Assembly: GCA_019694345.1 (NCBI GenBank)
Contig: JAIBCA010000143.1
Span: 1 to 64,000, forward strand
Origin: Pyrinomonadaceae bacterium
Lineage (GTDB): Bacteria > Acidobacteriota > Blastocatellia > Pyrinomonadales > Pyrinomonadaceae
Reading direction: 5' to 3'
Length of the DNA: 64,000 bases
The number at the start of each line of letters is the position of its first letter. Within the stretch, counting starts at the first letter, position 1. The notes under the pieces are model-generated. The model saw only the letters and a list, made by a program, of their open reading frames with translations, was not told where the DNA came from and searched no databases. Of the stretch, positions 1 to 8,030 are shown one piece after another. A program made the translations under genes and the position numbers.

Positions 1-112
1 TCTTGCTGGTCACCCGCGTCCAGACGTCCTTGCCGGCGGCATGGCCCGCGGCGAAAAGCATCACGAATAGAATAACGAAGGTGCGGACGATGGCGTTGCG
101 GGAAACTTTCAT
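1..112 (-). CDS. N-terminus of a secreted protein, cut by the window edge
   Basis: An ATG on the minus strand at 112 opens a frame that runs off the left edge. The 37 visible residues form a classic Sec signal peptide: MKVSRNAIVR, then a hydrophobic core TFVILFVMLFAAG and an AHAAG-like cleavage region, followed by KDVWTRVTSK. The mature start (WTRV.SK) resembles the beginning of TPR-containing secreted proteins that I recall from Acidobacteriota, but too little is present to assign a family. It is divergent from the restriction gene at 290. The signal peptide is seen directly; the family is a guess. Confidence 0.6.
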   Translation of the reverse strand, partial: MKVSRNAIVRTFVILFVMLFAAGHAAGKDVWTRVTSK

Positions 113-247
113 ATTCGCGTGGGCCTCGAAGATTGCCTCAATAATCAAAAACTACCACATCACGCGCGTTTTGATAAGAGATTTCTGTCCGCCCACTGCC
201 GACGCCGATCGGGCCCTGCCCGCGACCGCCCCGGCGATGCCAATTTC

Positions 248-277
248 TTGCCTTTACCCGGCCGTTAATGCTACATT
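248..277 (+). promoter_or_regulatory. Possible sigma-70 promoter for the restriction-modification gene
   Basis: TTGCCT (248-253), an 18-nt spacer and TACATT (272-277) lie just before the ATG at 290. A start of transcription near 284 would give an almost leaderless mRNA, consistent with the lack of a good Shine-Dalgarno site. The match is modest and may be chance. Confidence 0.3.
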
Positions 278-289
278 TCCCAAGCAAAT

Positions 290-3200
290 ATGCCTATCAA
301 CTCCTATATCGAAAACATCGCACGAGATTACGCTCGTGGAATAGCAACCGAACATACATTTCGCCCGGCACTGAAAGCACTAATCGAGGAACTTGTCCCC
401 GAGGTTGCCGCGACCAACGAGCCAAAACGCATCGAGTGCGGCGCGCCTGATTACGTAATTACGCGCAAAGACATTCCCGTTGGCTACATCGAGGCAAAAG
501 ACGTCGGTGTTGACCTCGAAGGCAAAAATCTCAAGGAACAGTTCGACCGATACCGCGATGCTCTGGACAATCTCGTCTTTACCGATTACCTCGACTTCAG
601 GTTTTTCATCAATGGCGATGCAACCGCGTCGATCCGAATTGGTGAGGTTCGCAACGGCAAGGTCGTCGCGTTTCCCGAAAAGTTCAACGAGTTCACGAGC
701 CTAATAAAAGAGTTCTGCTCTCGCACTCCGCAGACCATTAAGAGTTCTAAGAAGCTCGCGGAAATGATGGCTGAAAAGGCAAAGATACTCGCCTTTATCA
801 TCAAGAACGCCCTCGAAGAAGATATTGCCGCCGGAGCCCAAAGTGATCTGACCAATCAGATGAAGGCGTTCAAGGATATTCTCATCCATGATATCGATGC
901 CAAGGCGTTCGCAGATATCTACGCGCAGACCATCGCTTACGGTATGTTTGCGGCTCGGCTTCATGACGATACGCTCGATACGTTCTCACGCCAAGAGGCT
1001 GCGGCCAAGATACCGAAGACAAATCCTTTCCTTCGCAAGTTGTTTCAGTTCATTGCTGCCTTTGACCTCGACACCCGCATTGATTGGATAGTCGATGCTC
1101 TGGCTGATCTGTTCCGTGCAACCGATATTGCGGCGATCCTCAAGAATTTTGGTAAGAGCACGCAGACGCATGACCCGATCATGCATTTTTATGAGACGTT
1201 CCTTGCCGAATACGACCCGAAACTTCGTAAATCGCGGGGCGTTTTCTACACTCCCGAACCGGTCGTTGATTTCATTGTTCGGGCGGTCGATGACATCTTA
1301 AAGACGGAGTTCAACTTACCGAACGGCATCGCCGATACATCAAAGGTAAAGGTCAAAGTAAAAACGCCCGTTGTCAAAAAAGGACAGGGAACCGTTTACG
1401 AAGAGATCGATAACGAATATCACAAGGTACAGATACTCGATCCTGCGACCGGAACCGGAACTTTCCTTGCCACGGTCATTAAGCAAATATACAAGGGCTT
1501 CGAGAACCAACAGGGCGTTTGGAGCCAGTATGTCGATGAGCATCTTATACCTCGATTGAATGGCTTTGAGCTATTGATGGCGTCGTATGCAATGGCGCAT
1601 CTTAAACTAGATCTATTGCTTGCAGAGACTGGCTACAAGCCCGCGACCAGTAACGCTAACGACCAGCGGCGTTTCCAGGTCTATCTGACCAACGCTCTCG
1701 AAGAATACCACCCCGACACAGGCACGCTCTTTGCCAGTTGGCTCAGCACCGAAGCAAACGAAGCCAACCATATCAAACGCGACACCCCCGTAATGGTCGT
1801 CATCGGCAATCCGCCTTATTCCGTAAGCAGTTCGAATCGCTCCGTGGACGAAGATGGAAAGAAGACTTGGATCGGTGGTTTAATCGACGATTACAAGAAG
1901 GACTTGAATGAGCGGAAAATAAATCTCGATGATGACTATATAAAATTCATTCGGTTTGGCCAGCACTTCGTTGAAAAGAACGGTGACGGCATTTTGGCGT
2001 TTATAACGAATAACAGCTTTTTGGATGGCGTCACACATCGGCAAATGCGCAAATCGTTAATGGAGGCTTTCGACGCGATTTATGTATTGAATCTTCACGG
2101 GAGTTCGACACTCGTTGAAACAGCGCCCGGCGGTGGAAAGGACGTGAACGTTTTTGATATTAAACAGGGCGTAACCATAAGTCTCTGCTTTCGGAATAGA
2201 AAGACTGGAAAGCATCCACTTGCGAAAGTTCGGCATGGCGATATATTCGGTACGCGGGAATTCAAATACGATTTCCTTTCCAGGCACTCAATTTCAACGA
2301 CAGCTTGGACCCAAATTGACAATAAAGAACCCTACTGGTTTTTCGTACCAAAGGATTTCGCTCATTCCCTGGCCTACAATTTCGGCTTTGGGGTGTCGGA
2401 GCTATTCAACGAATTCAATACTGGGATTCAGACGAAACGTGACAAGGTCACTATCAGTTTTACCTTGGACGAGGCAGCGACGAAGGTCAACTACTTTCGC
2501 GAAAATGACTCAGTGGCAATTCGCGGCTATTTCGATTTACCTGCGGATGGGCGAGACTGGACGATTGCTGACGCAAAAAAGGATCTTATGACTTCCCGCG
2601 TCTCCATCGAGGACGTATTCTATCGCCCATTCGACATTCGGAAAATCATTTACACTGGCAAGACGAAAGGAATTGTTGCCTATCCCCGTAACGCGACCTC
2701 TAAACATCTCTTGCGAGGCAATAACTGTAGCCTTATAACGTTACGCATTAACGGTTCGAACAACGAGTTCGTTTCGGTTGTCACAGATAAGCTGATTGAG
2801 AAAGGCTCGTTGCCTAGAGGTAATTATTCGTTTTTCCCGCTCTATCTTTATGCTGACGAGATCCAACCGAGTCTCGACGAAAGAACCGACCGCGTTCCGA
2901 ATCTCAACTCCGAGATCGTCGATAAGATCGCCGCTGCTATCGGCCTGAACTTCACTAATGAGAAGGAGGAGACTGACGGGACGTTTGCCCCGATAGATAT
3001 TCTCGATTACATCTATGCCGTACTGCATAGCCCGAGCTACCGCGAGAAGTATAAGGAGTTTCTAAAGATCGACTTTCCGCGTGTGCCGTACCCAAAGGAC
3101 GCCGCGACGTTTTGGGAACTCGTTGCCCTCGGCGGCGAACTCCGACAGATACATCTACTCGAATCGCCTGTTGTCAGCCGATTCATTACAAGCTTTAATG

Positions 3201-3463
3201 TTGATGGTGATGGCATTGTCGAGAAACCCGAATACAAAAACGGCAACGTGTATTTCAACCCGACACAGTGCTTTGAGAATGTCCCCGAGATCGCATGGAA
3301 TTTCTACATCGGCGGCTACCAACCCGCCCAAAAATGGCTAAAAGACCGCAAGGGCCGCAAACTTTCATACGACGACATAAACCACTACCAAAAAATAATC
3401 GTTGCATTGACCGAAACCGACCGGATCATGCACGAGATCGATAAGATTGGATTCGTTGAATAG
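290..3463 (+). CDS. Type ISP/IIG-like restriction-modification enzyme (nuclease + N6-adenine methyltransferase + specificity domain)
   Basis: A 1057-residue single-chain enzyme expected to methylate adenine in its own recognition site and cut unmodified DNA. The N-terminus has a PD-(D/E)xK nuclease signature (PD at 53-54, EAK at 68-70). A helical connector follows (about 150-310). The methyltransferase has GVFYTPEPVVDFI (317-329), SAM-binding motif I DPATGTGTF (384-392) and catalytic NPPY (507-510). The remaining ~450 residues fit a type ISP C-terminal target-recognition domain. No SF2 helicase block lies between nuclease and methyltransferase, so it is shorter than LlaGI-type ISP enzymes (~1,570 residues) and architecturally nearer to type IIG. 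A HEPN-like gene follows after 9 nt. Family call is firm; recognition site unknown. Confidence 0.9.
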   Translation: MPINSYIENIARDYARGIATEHTFRPALKALIEELVPEVAATNEPKRIECGAPDYVITRKDIPVGYIEAKDVGVDLEGKNLKEQFDRYRDALDNLVFTDYLDFRFFINGDATASIRIGEVRNGKVVAFPEKFNEFTSLIKEFCSRTPQTIKSSKKLAEMMAEKAKILAFIIKNALEEDIAAGAQSDLTNQMKAFKDILIHDIDAKAFADIYAQTIAYGMFAARLHDDTLDTFSRQEAAAKIPKTNPFLRKLFQFIAAFDLDTRIDWIVDALADLFRATDIAAILKNFGKSTQTHDPIMHFYETFLAEYDPKLRKSRGVFYTPEPVVDFIVRAVDDILKTEFNLPNGIADTSKVKVKVKTPVVKKGQGTVYEEIDNEYHKVQILDPATGTGTFLATVIKQIYKGFENQQGVWSQYVDEHLIPRLNGFELLMASYAMAHLKLDLLLAETGYKPATSNANDQRRFQVYLTNALEEYHPDTGTLFASWLSTEANEANHIKRDTPVMVVIGNPPYSVSSSNRSVDEDGKKTWIGGLIDDYKKDLNERKINLDDDYIKFIRFGQHFVEKNGDGILAFITNNSFLDGVTHRQMRKSLMEAFDAIYVLNLHGSSTLVETAPGGGKDVNVFDIKQGVTISLCFRNRKTGKHPLAKVRHGDIFGTREFKYDFLSRHSISTTAWTQIDNKEPYWFFVPKDFAHSLAYNFGFGVSELFNEFNTGIQTKRDKVTISFTLDEAATKVNYFRENDSVAIRGYFDLPADGRDWTIADAKKDLMTSRVSIEDVFYRPFDIRKIIYTGKTKGIVAYPRNATSKHLLRGNNCSLITLRINGSNNEFVSVVTDKLIEKGSLPRGNYSFFPLYLYADEIQPSLDERTDRVPNLNSEIVDKIAAAIGLNFTNEKEETDGTFAPIDILDYIYAVLHSPSYREKYKEFLKIDFPRVPYPKDAATFWELVALGGELRQIHLLESPVVSRFITSFNVDGDGIVEKPEYKNGNVYFNPTQCFENVPEIAWNFYIGGYQPAQKWLKDRKGRKLSYDDINHYQKIIVALTETDRIMHEIDKIGFVE

Positions 3464-3472
3464 ATTGCTCGT

Positions 3473-3991
3473 ATGAAAAAACTCACGACGGCAAATTGGC
3501 AGGAAATGGATCCCACCTGTCGGGGCTTTGAATATTTAAATCACCAAACCGGCGAATCCGGGGCATTATTCCCGGATCGTTGGGCGCAGATGCTGCTCGC
3601 TCTGGAAGTTCACGATAATGTGCCCGAAAATATTCGTGGGCTCTTCGACGTTGCGCGTGGTGCGATGTTGTACGGCTATTATTATTACCCACTCTTTAAA
3701 CTCGGCGTGGATCAAATGCATCGTGTCGCTGAAGCGGCTCTGTCCGAAAAATATCGACAGTGTGGTGGGCCGCAATCCGAAAAGAAAGGCGGTTTCGTAA
3801 GTCTTTGGTCCAAGCTTCAGTGGCTATCAAATAATCAGCACATCGACGTTGAACAGAAAGATGAATGGGAGTGGGTTAGGGAAATGCGAAATGATGGTTC
3901 TCATCCAAGGGACGTCGCTTTGTATCCGCCGATACCGTCTCTGTCACATGTCGAGGAAACAATTCAACGGATAAATCGTCTTTTTTTATAA
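3473..3991 (+). CDS. HEPN/DUF4145-like helical protein next to the restriction enzyme
   Basis: A 172-residue, probably all-helical cytoplasmic protein starting 9 nt after the restriction gene, so very likely co-transcribed. Residues 62-95 (RGAMLYGYYYYPLFKLG and on) form a tyrosine-rich helix. Near the C-terminus REMRNDGSHP (137-146) contains R139-x4-H144, the R-x4-6-H pattern of HEPN ribonucleases. HEPN proteins are frequent toxins or abortive-infection effectors linked to restriction loci, but DUF4145-type proteins with this motif also occur alone and many are uncharacterised. The motif and position are seen; RNase activity and a role as a restriction back-up are inference. No obvious Shine-Dalgarno site precedes the ATG. 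Confidence 0.7.
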   Translation: MKKLTTANWQEMDPTCRGFEYLNHQTGESGALFPDRWAQMLLALEVHDNVPENIRGLFDVARGAMLYGYYYYPLFKLGVDQMHRVAEAALSEKYRQCGGPQSEKKGGFVSLWSKLQWLSNNQHIDVEQKDEWEWVREMRNDGSHPRDVALYPPIPSLSHVEETIQRINRLFL

Positions 3992-4041
3992 AGAGTCCTC
4001 AAGACTCCCGCGAACATTGGTCTTCACGCACAGTTTGCCCT

Positions 4042-4440
4042 CGGAAAATAAAACTTTCCTAACGACAAACAAAACTTTTCTGATAGAAAACAAAAGTTTT
4101 CTACCGGTTGCGGGTACGTTCCTATGAGTTGCGGACACGTTCCTGATAGAAAACAAAACTTTTCTACCAGTTGCGAACACGTTCCTACCAGTTGCGGACA
4201 CGTTCCTGATAGAAAACAAAACTTTTCTATGAGTTGCGGATACGTTCCTACCAGTTGCGGACACGTTCCTGAGAGAAAACAAAAGTTTTCTACCGGTTGC
4301 GGGTTCGTTCCTGTGAGTTGCGGACACGTTCCTGCCAGTTGCGGACACGTTCCCGGCGAAAAAGTTTACGTTCCTGACGGAAAAGTTTTGTTTCCCGCCG
4401 ACAAATAAAAGTTTTCTCATCGAAAATAAAAATTATCTGA
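4042..4440. repeat. Minisatellite of 19 in-register 21-nt units of two types
   Basis: Nineteen consecutive 21-nt units run without any insertion or deletion; a decayed twentieth begins at 4441. Nine G-type units (4105, 4126, 4168, 4189, 4231, 4252, 4294, 4315, 4336) read roughly GTTGCGGACACGTTCCT plus 4 nt. The other ten are A-rich (AGAAAACAAAACTTTTCT plus 3 nt), several of them perfect short hairpins of the form AGAAAAC-4A-GTTTTCT. Types alternate irregularly. Because 21 is a multiple of 3, several frames stay open: 4124-4408 (+) and 3986-4420 (-) both read as heptapeptide repeats. Neither has a ribosome site, so I treat the array as non-coding. It fills the gap from 3992 to 4545. Confidence 0.9.
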
Positions 4441-4545
4441 CAGAAAACTTTATGTAATGGAAATGCCGTTTTGCGACATATACGGTTAGAAGCGCATTTT
4501 TTTACGGCGGTTCTTGATCAAATATCAAAACGGGAGACAAATATC

Positions 4546-5238
4546 ATGGCAGATAAACCATTTCCGACGAACGAGGCCGAGCTCAACCTGCTTTTGCAGA
4601 CGCTGAAGGCCAAGTTGCCCCTTCACCAGGCCGCACTCGGGCTGACACCGGCCGAGGTCACCTCAGAGAGCGAGGACGCCGAGAATTTTAACTACCTCAT
4701 CACGATGGCCCCGCAGGTGATGGACGCAAAGGACGCGTACTTTGCCTTTAAGGACCTGTTGATCGACGGCGAGATCAGCAACGTCCAGCCGCCGATGCCG
4801 ACATTCCCCTCGGTCAGCACTCCGCAGCATCCGCTGCCGGGTATCAAAAAGCGGACGCGTCTTCTCATAAAACGCATCAAGGCCTCGCCCGGCTATACGA
4901 CGCAGATCGGCGAAGACCTCGGGCTGATCGAGAACGACCAGCAGGGCTTTAACCCGAACGAACTGTTCGCCGAACTCAAATTACGTGCCCTCTCGGACAG
5001 CCGCGTCGAGATCACGTTCTCGAAACAGGGACAGGACGCGATGCAGGTGACGTTTCGCCGCAAAGGGGACACGGGCTGGACAGCGGCCGGTACGTTCACG
5101 TCGTCGCCGGCGATACACACGGCATCGCCGACCGTGCCCGGCGACCCCGAGACGCGCGAATATCGCGGCATCTTGATCAAAAAGAACGATCCGATAGGGA
5201 ACATGTCACCGAGCTACAGCATCGTCACAACGCCGTAA
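4546..5238 (+). CDS. Conserved-looking protein of unknown function downstream of the 21-nt array
   Basis: A 230-residue soluble protein with no signal peptide or membrane segment. I chose the ATG at 4546 over one at 4471 because GGGAGA lies 8-9 nt upstream and the extra 25 residues look non-coding. Residues 1-90 look helical and acidic. A proline-rich linker (about 95-115, PPMPTFPSVSTPQ) leads to a basic stretch KKRTRLLIKRIKASPGY (about 118-135). The C-terminal half is probably beta-rich, with a fibronectin-like closing pattern (TREYRGILIKKNDPIG). I cannot name the family. Its only notable neighbour is the minisatellite immediately upstream. Confidence 0.75.
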   Translation: MADKPFPTNEAELNLLLQTLKAKLPLHQAALGLTPAEVTSESEDAENFNYLITMAPQVMDAKDAYFAFKDLLIDGEISNVQPPMPTFPSVSTPQHPLPGIKKRTRLLIKRIKASPGYTTQIGEDLGLIENDQQGFNPNELFAELKLRALSDSRVEITFSKQGQDAMQVTFRRKGDTGWTAAGTFTSSPAIHTASPTVPGDPETREYRGILIKKNDPIGNMSPSYSIVTTP

Positions 5239-5263
5239 GCGTTGGCGATCACACAACCGCAAA

Positions 5264-5351
5264 AAGGCGGAAACCCGAGCGGTAGCGAGGGTGTTTCTTT
5301 ATTCACGAGAATTCAGAGATACACACTTCCTACCGGTCGTGTTTCCGCCTT
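5264..5351. repeat. REP-like imperfect inverted repeat in a convergent spacer
   Basis: AAGGCGGAAAC (5264-5274) is perfectly inverted as GTTTCCGCCTT (5341-5351). The pairing extends imperfectly inward: CGAGCGGTAG on the left matches CTACCGGTCG on the right with one mismatch. The arms are about 28 nt with a central 30-nt region. It lies between convergent genes ending at 5238 and 5373 and could be a bidirectional terminator without T-tracts or a dispersed REP/MITE-like element. Copy number elsewhere is unknown. Confidence 0.6.
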
Positions 5352-5372
5352 CGGGCGCCGCTTGCGGGCCGC

Positions 5373-6614
5373 TTACCGTTTGGTGGTGCTGCGGAGCTGG
5401 CCGTTGATGATCGTGCCGACGCAGTGCGTCGTCCATTCGAGCGGGTCGCCGTCGTAGAGTGCGATGTCGGCGTCCTTGCCCGCGGCGAGCGAACCGATGC
5501 GTTTGTCGAGCCCGAGCAGCTTGGCGGCGTCGATCGTGATCAGTGCAAGTGCGTCGCTCGGCGAGAGGCCGTTCTGAGCCGCCATACCGGCTTCGTAAAG
5601 CACGACGCGCGTCTTTGGCACATAGCCCTCGTAACCGCTCTGCAACGCGACGGGCACGCCCGCGGCCTTGAGCTTGGCGGCCGTCTCCATCGACATTCCC
5701 TCAGTATCGCCTCCGGCACGGCCCATCGTCGGGTGAATTATCACCGAAACGCCCGCCGCCTTGATATCGCTCAGCACGAGCTGGGCGTCGGCCGCACCGT
5801 CGAGGATGACGCGGACGCCAAACTCCTTGGCGATGCGAAGGGCACTGATGATGTCCTGAGCCTTGTTGGCGTTGATCAGCAGCGGCACCTCGCCCTTGAT
5901 GACGGAGGCCATCGCGACCGAACGCACGTCGCGGCCGGCTTCAGGCTTCTTTGCCGCTTCCTGTGCCTTGATCAGCTCCGCCCGCAGCATCGCGATCGCC
6001 TTGGCCCGCGTACCGGGCGATTTGCCCGCACCGGCGAGGCCGCTGTTGCCGAGCGTGACGACGACCGCCGAGGTCGGTACGATCACGGCTTCGTCAACCG
6101 TGTTGCCCCACGTTTTGGCGACCATCATCTGGCCGGGCACGAGCGCCGACGGCTGATGGCCGGTGTTGATGGTCGTCACGCCGAACTCGCGTACCCATTG
6201 GATGAGCCGCTCGTTCGGGTCGTAGGCGTCGGTGGCACGCAGTTCCGGCTGAAACGGGCCGCTGCCGTCAAGCGCCATCTGGTCGTGCGGCTGATTCAAA
6301 TAGCCGTTGAGCCCGATGACCGTGCGGGCATCGATCAGGCCGGGCGTGACGACCTTGGCGGTTATGACGCGGTAATCGGCGGGAATGGTGACCTTATCCG
6401 CCGTACCGACAGCCTCGATCTTGCCGTCCTTGACGAGCACGACGCCGTTGGTGATGGGTTCGCCGGCCATCGTCCAGACCGTTTCGCCCTTGACGGCGAT
6501 CTGCGCATGAACAGTGACGAGTGATAAGTGACAAGTGACGAGAAGACTGAAGGCAAAGGCCAACATCGTGAACAAGCTTTTTATGTTCATTATTCGAAAT
6601 TCTATATTCTGCAT
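5373..6614 (-). CDS. Secreted amidohydrolase-family protein with an erased metal site
   Basis: A 413-residue exported protein of the amidohydrolase (imidazolonepropionase-like) superfamily. A hydrophobic export signal spans about residues 12-37, then the typical entry strand (VKDGKIEAVG) and a C-terminal GSLAAGKDADIALYDGDPLE. The strand-1 HxH that binds zinc is replaced by R97-T-V99 (PGLIDARTVIG), and the later His and Asp ligands seen in its upstream partner are not apparent. It is therefore unlikely to be a standard hydrolase and may be a pseudoenzyme or partner subunit. The start at 6614 follows the TAA of the upstream gene directly, with GGAGGTGA inside that gene's last codons, so translation is coupled. 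Heptanucleotide repeats lie in the signal-peptide coding region. Confidence 0.85.
   Translation of the reverse strand: MQNIEFRIMNIKSLFTMLAFAFSLLVTCHLSLVTVHAQIAVKGETVWTMAGEPITNGVVLVKDGKIEAVGTADKVTIPADYRVITAKVVTPGLIDARTVIGLNGYLNQPHDQMALDGSGPFQPELRATDAYDPNERLIQWVREFGVTTINTGHQPSALVPGQMMVAKTWGNTVDEAVIVPTSAVVVTLGNSGLAGAGKSPGTRAKAIAMLRAELIKAQEAAKKPEAGRDVRSVAMASVIKGEVPLLINANKAQDIISALRIAKEFGVRVILDGAADAQLVLSDIKAAGVSVIIHPTMGRAGGDTEGMSMETAAKLKAAGVPVALQSGYEGYVPKTRVVLYEAGMAAQNGLSPSDALALITIDAAKLLGLDKRIGSLAAGKDADIALYDGDPLEWTTHCVGTIINGQLRSTTKR
6511..6538. repeat. Heptanucleotide tandem repeat (AGTGA core)
   Basis: Four 7-nt units with an invariant AGTGA core and two variable bases: ACAGTGA, CGAGTGA, TAAGTGA, CAAGTGA. 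The repeat lies inside the amidohydrolase gene and on the coding strand encodes the hydrophobic part of its export signal (LLVTCHLSLVTVHA). It resembles the short tandemly repeated repetitive (STRR) heptamers known from cyanobacteria. Confidence 0.75.
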
Positions 6615-6616
6615 TT
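6582..6616. repeat. Heptanucleotide repeat (TTC-ended units)
   Basis: Five 7-nt units, TATGTTC, ATTATTC, GAAATTC, TATATTC, TGCATTT, share a TTC end in four cases. They span the stop codon of the upstream amidohydrolase and the first codons of the downstream one, encoding its unusual MQNIEFRIMNI start. The units are more diverged than those at 6511. Confidence 0.55.
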
Positions 6617-7937
6617 AGTTGTCACCTCCGAGGTCGCCGTCGAAGCAGTCGATGTGCATCGTGCGGTCGGTCGTGGCTCCGTTGCCGCCGACCTGCACCA
6701 GATAATCGGCCGGATTCGAGCGGTCAAAGACCTTTTTGCCTTCGACCCACGTTTCGAGGACGTGCGTGTAAATGCTCAGCGGATCGCCGGACAGGACGAT
6801 AAAGTCGGCGTCCTTGCCCACCTCGAGCGAGCCGACGCGTTTGTCCAGGTCGAGCATCTTGGCGTTTGCCATGGTCAGGGCATAGAGTGCGCCTTCACGC
6901 GTCATACCTGCACGGACGGCCATTCCGCCGCTGCGAAGGAACCAACGCGAATCCGTGATGCCGTCATCGGTGTGAAAGCCGGTCAGCGCACCCGCCTTTT
7001 CAAGCGCCGGGGCGTTGATGGCGTAAACATCCATCGTCTCGAGCTTGCCGCCGGGCGAGTCGATAAAGATGATCGACGCGGGCACCTTGGCCTTGGCGAT
7101 CTCGTCGGCGACCTTCCATGCCTCAGACACGTGCTGAAGCACGAGGCGGAACCCGAACTCTTTCTGCAGCCGCAGAACGGTCATAATGTCGTCCGCCCGG
7201 TGCGTGTGAAAGTGGACCATGCGTTTGCCGTCGAGAGCCTCGACAAGCGCCTCCATGGCGAGGTCGCGGGCGGGCATCTTCGTCGCGTCGCCGGCGGCCT
7301 TTTTGATCTTGTCGCGGTAGTCCTGTGCCTTGATGAACTGGTCGCGAACTAGTGCGGCGGATTTTGCACGCGTACCGGGGAAGTTGCCGCCGCCTGGACG
7401 GATCGGGTTGGTGCCGTTGGCGAACTTGATGCCGCCCATGTACTTGCCGGTAGCGTCGTAGATCAGCAGATCGTCAACCTTGACGGCGTCGTCGCGGAGC
7501 TTGATGTAGAGCGTCTGTCCGCTGTCCAGATGACCGGAACCGGGCATCACATTGACGGTCGTGATGCCGCCGCTCTGCGCCCGCTGAATGCTAGACGAGC
7601 GTACATTCAACCCGTCGAGCAGTCGGACGTCCGGCTGGATCGGGCTGGAACCGTCGGCGCCCGAGCCTTCGCCGATGTGGCTGTGCGTATCGACCAGGCC
7701 GGGCATGATCGTTTTGCCTTTGGCGTCGATGATATTTGTCGTCATGACGACCGGAGTGGTCTTTGCGTCACCGACCGCGATGATCTTACCGTTTTGAAAG
7801 ACGATCACGCCGTCCTCGATGACAGGGCCCGTTATGGGGATGATCCGTGCGTGTATGAACGCGACGGGCTGGGCCTGTGCGGCTGCCGTTGCGGCAAACA
7901 TACCGGCGGCCACGATCGCGAGAAAGAGTTTCTTCAT
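6615..7937 (-). CDS. Secreted amidohydrolase with intact metal-binding residues
   Basis: A 440-residue exported amidohydrolase. A signal peptide (residues 1-22, AAQAQ cleavage region) precedes the superfamily core: KIIAVGD, PGLVDTHSH (H85, H87), a further histidine pair in MVHFHTH, LQHVSEAW, and HTDDGI with the Asp expected to activate the water, then GSLEVGKDADFIVLSGDPL. Substrate cannot be read from sequence; relatives include imidazolonepropionase-like and prolidase-like enzymes. A GAGGA Shine-Dalgarno site precedes the ATG. It is first in a coupled pair with the metal-site-less paralogue, which begins right after its stop codon. Confidence 0.9.
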   Translation of the reverse strand: MKKLFLAIVAAGMFAATAAAQAQPVAFIHARIIPITGPVIEDGVIVFQNGKIIAVGDAKTTPVVMTTNIIDAKGKTIMPGLVDTHSHIGEGSGADGSSPIQPDVRLLDGLNVRSSSIQRAQSGGITTVNVMPGSGHLDSGQTLYIKLRDDAVKVDDLLIYDATGKYMGGIKFANGTNPIRPGGGNFPGTRAKSAALVRDQFIKAQDYRDKIKKAAGDATKMPARDLAMEALVEALDGKRMVHFHTHRADDIMTVLRLQKEFGFRLVLQHVSEAWKVADEIAKAKVPASIIFIDSPGGKLETMDVYAINAPALEKAGALTGFHTDDGITDSRWFLRSGGMAVRAGMTREGALYALTMANAKMLDLDKRVGSLEVGKDADFIVLSGDPLSIYTHVLETWVEGKKVFDRSNPADYLVQVGGNGATTDRTMHIDCFDGDLGGDN

Positions 7938-8030
7938 TCAGGTGTCCTCAGTTTTGTTGAAATTAGAGCGGTTTGTATTGATAAGTTGCTATCTTTTGAG
8001 CCGCGTGTCAAAGGGCGTTTTGATATTTGG

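Noticed and set aside
3986-4420. A 144-codon minus-strand frame of heptapeptide repeats (RNVSATG, RKVLFSI) across the 21-nt array
   Set aside because: Openness follows from the 21-nt period; there is no Shine-Dalgarno site, and a plus-strand frame is equally open. I treat it as non-coding but cannot exclude it.
4042-4440. CRISPR array
   Set aside because: Units are tandem 21-mers with no unique spacers between repeats, and there are no cas genes in the window.
5424-6524. A 366-codon open frame on the plus strand
   Set aside because: It is exactly antisense to the amidohydrolase gene, has an Arg/Asp/His-rich composition typical of shadow frames in GC-rich DNA, and lacks a ribosome site.
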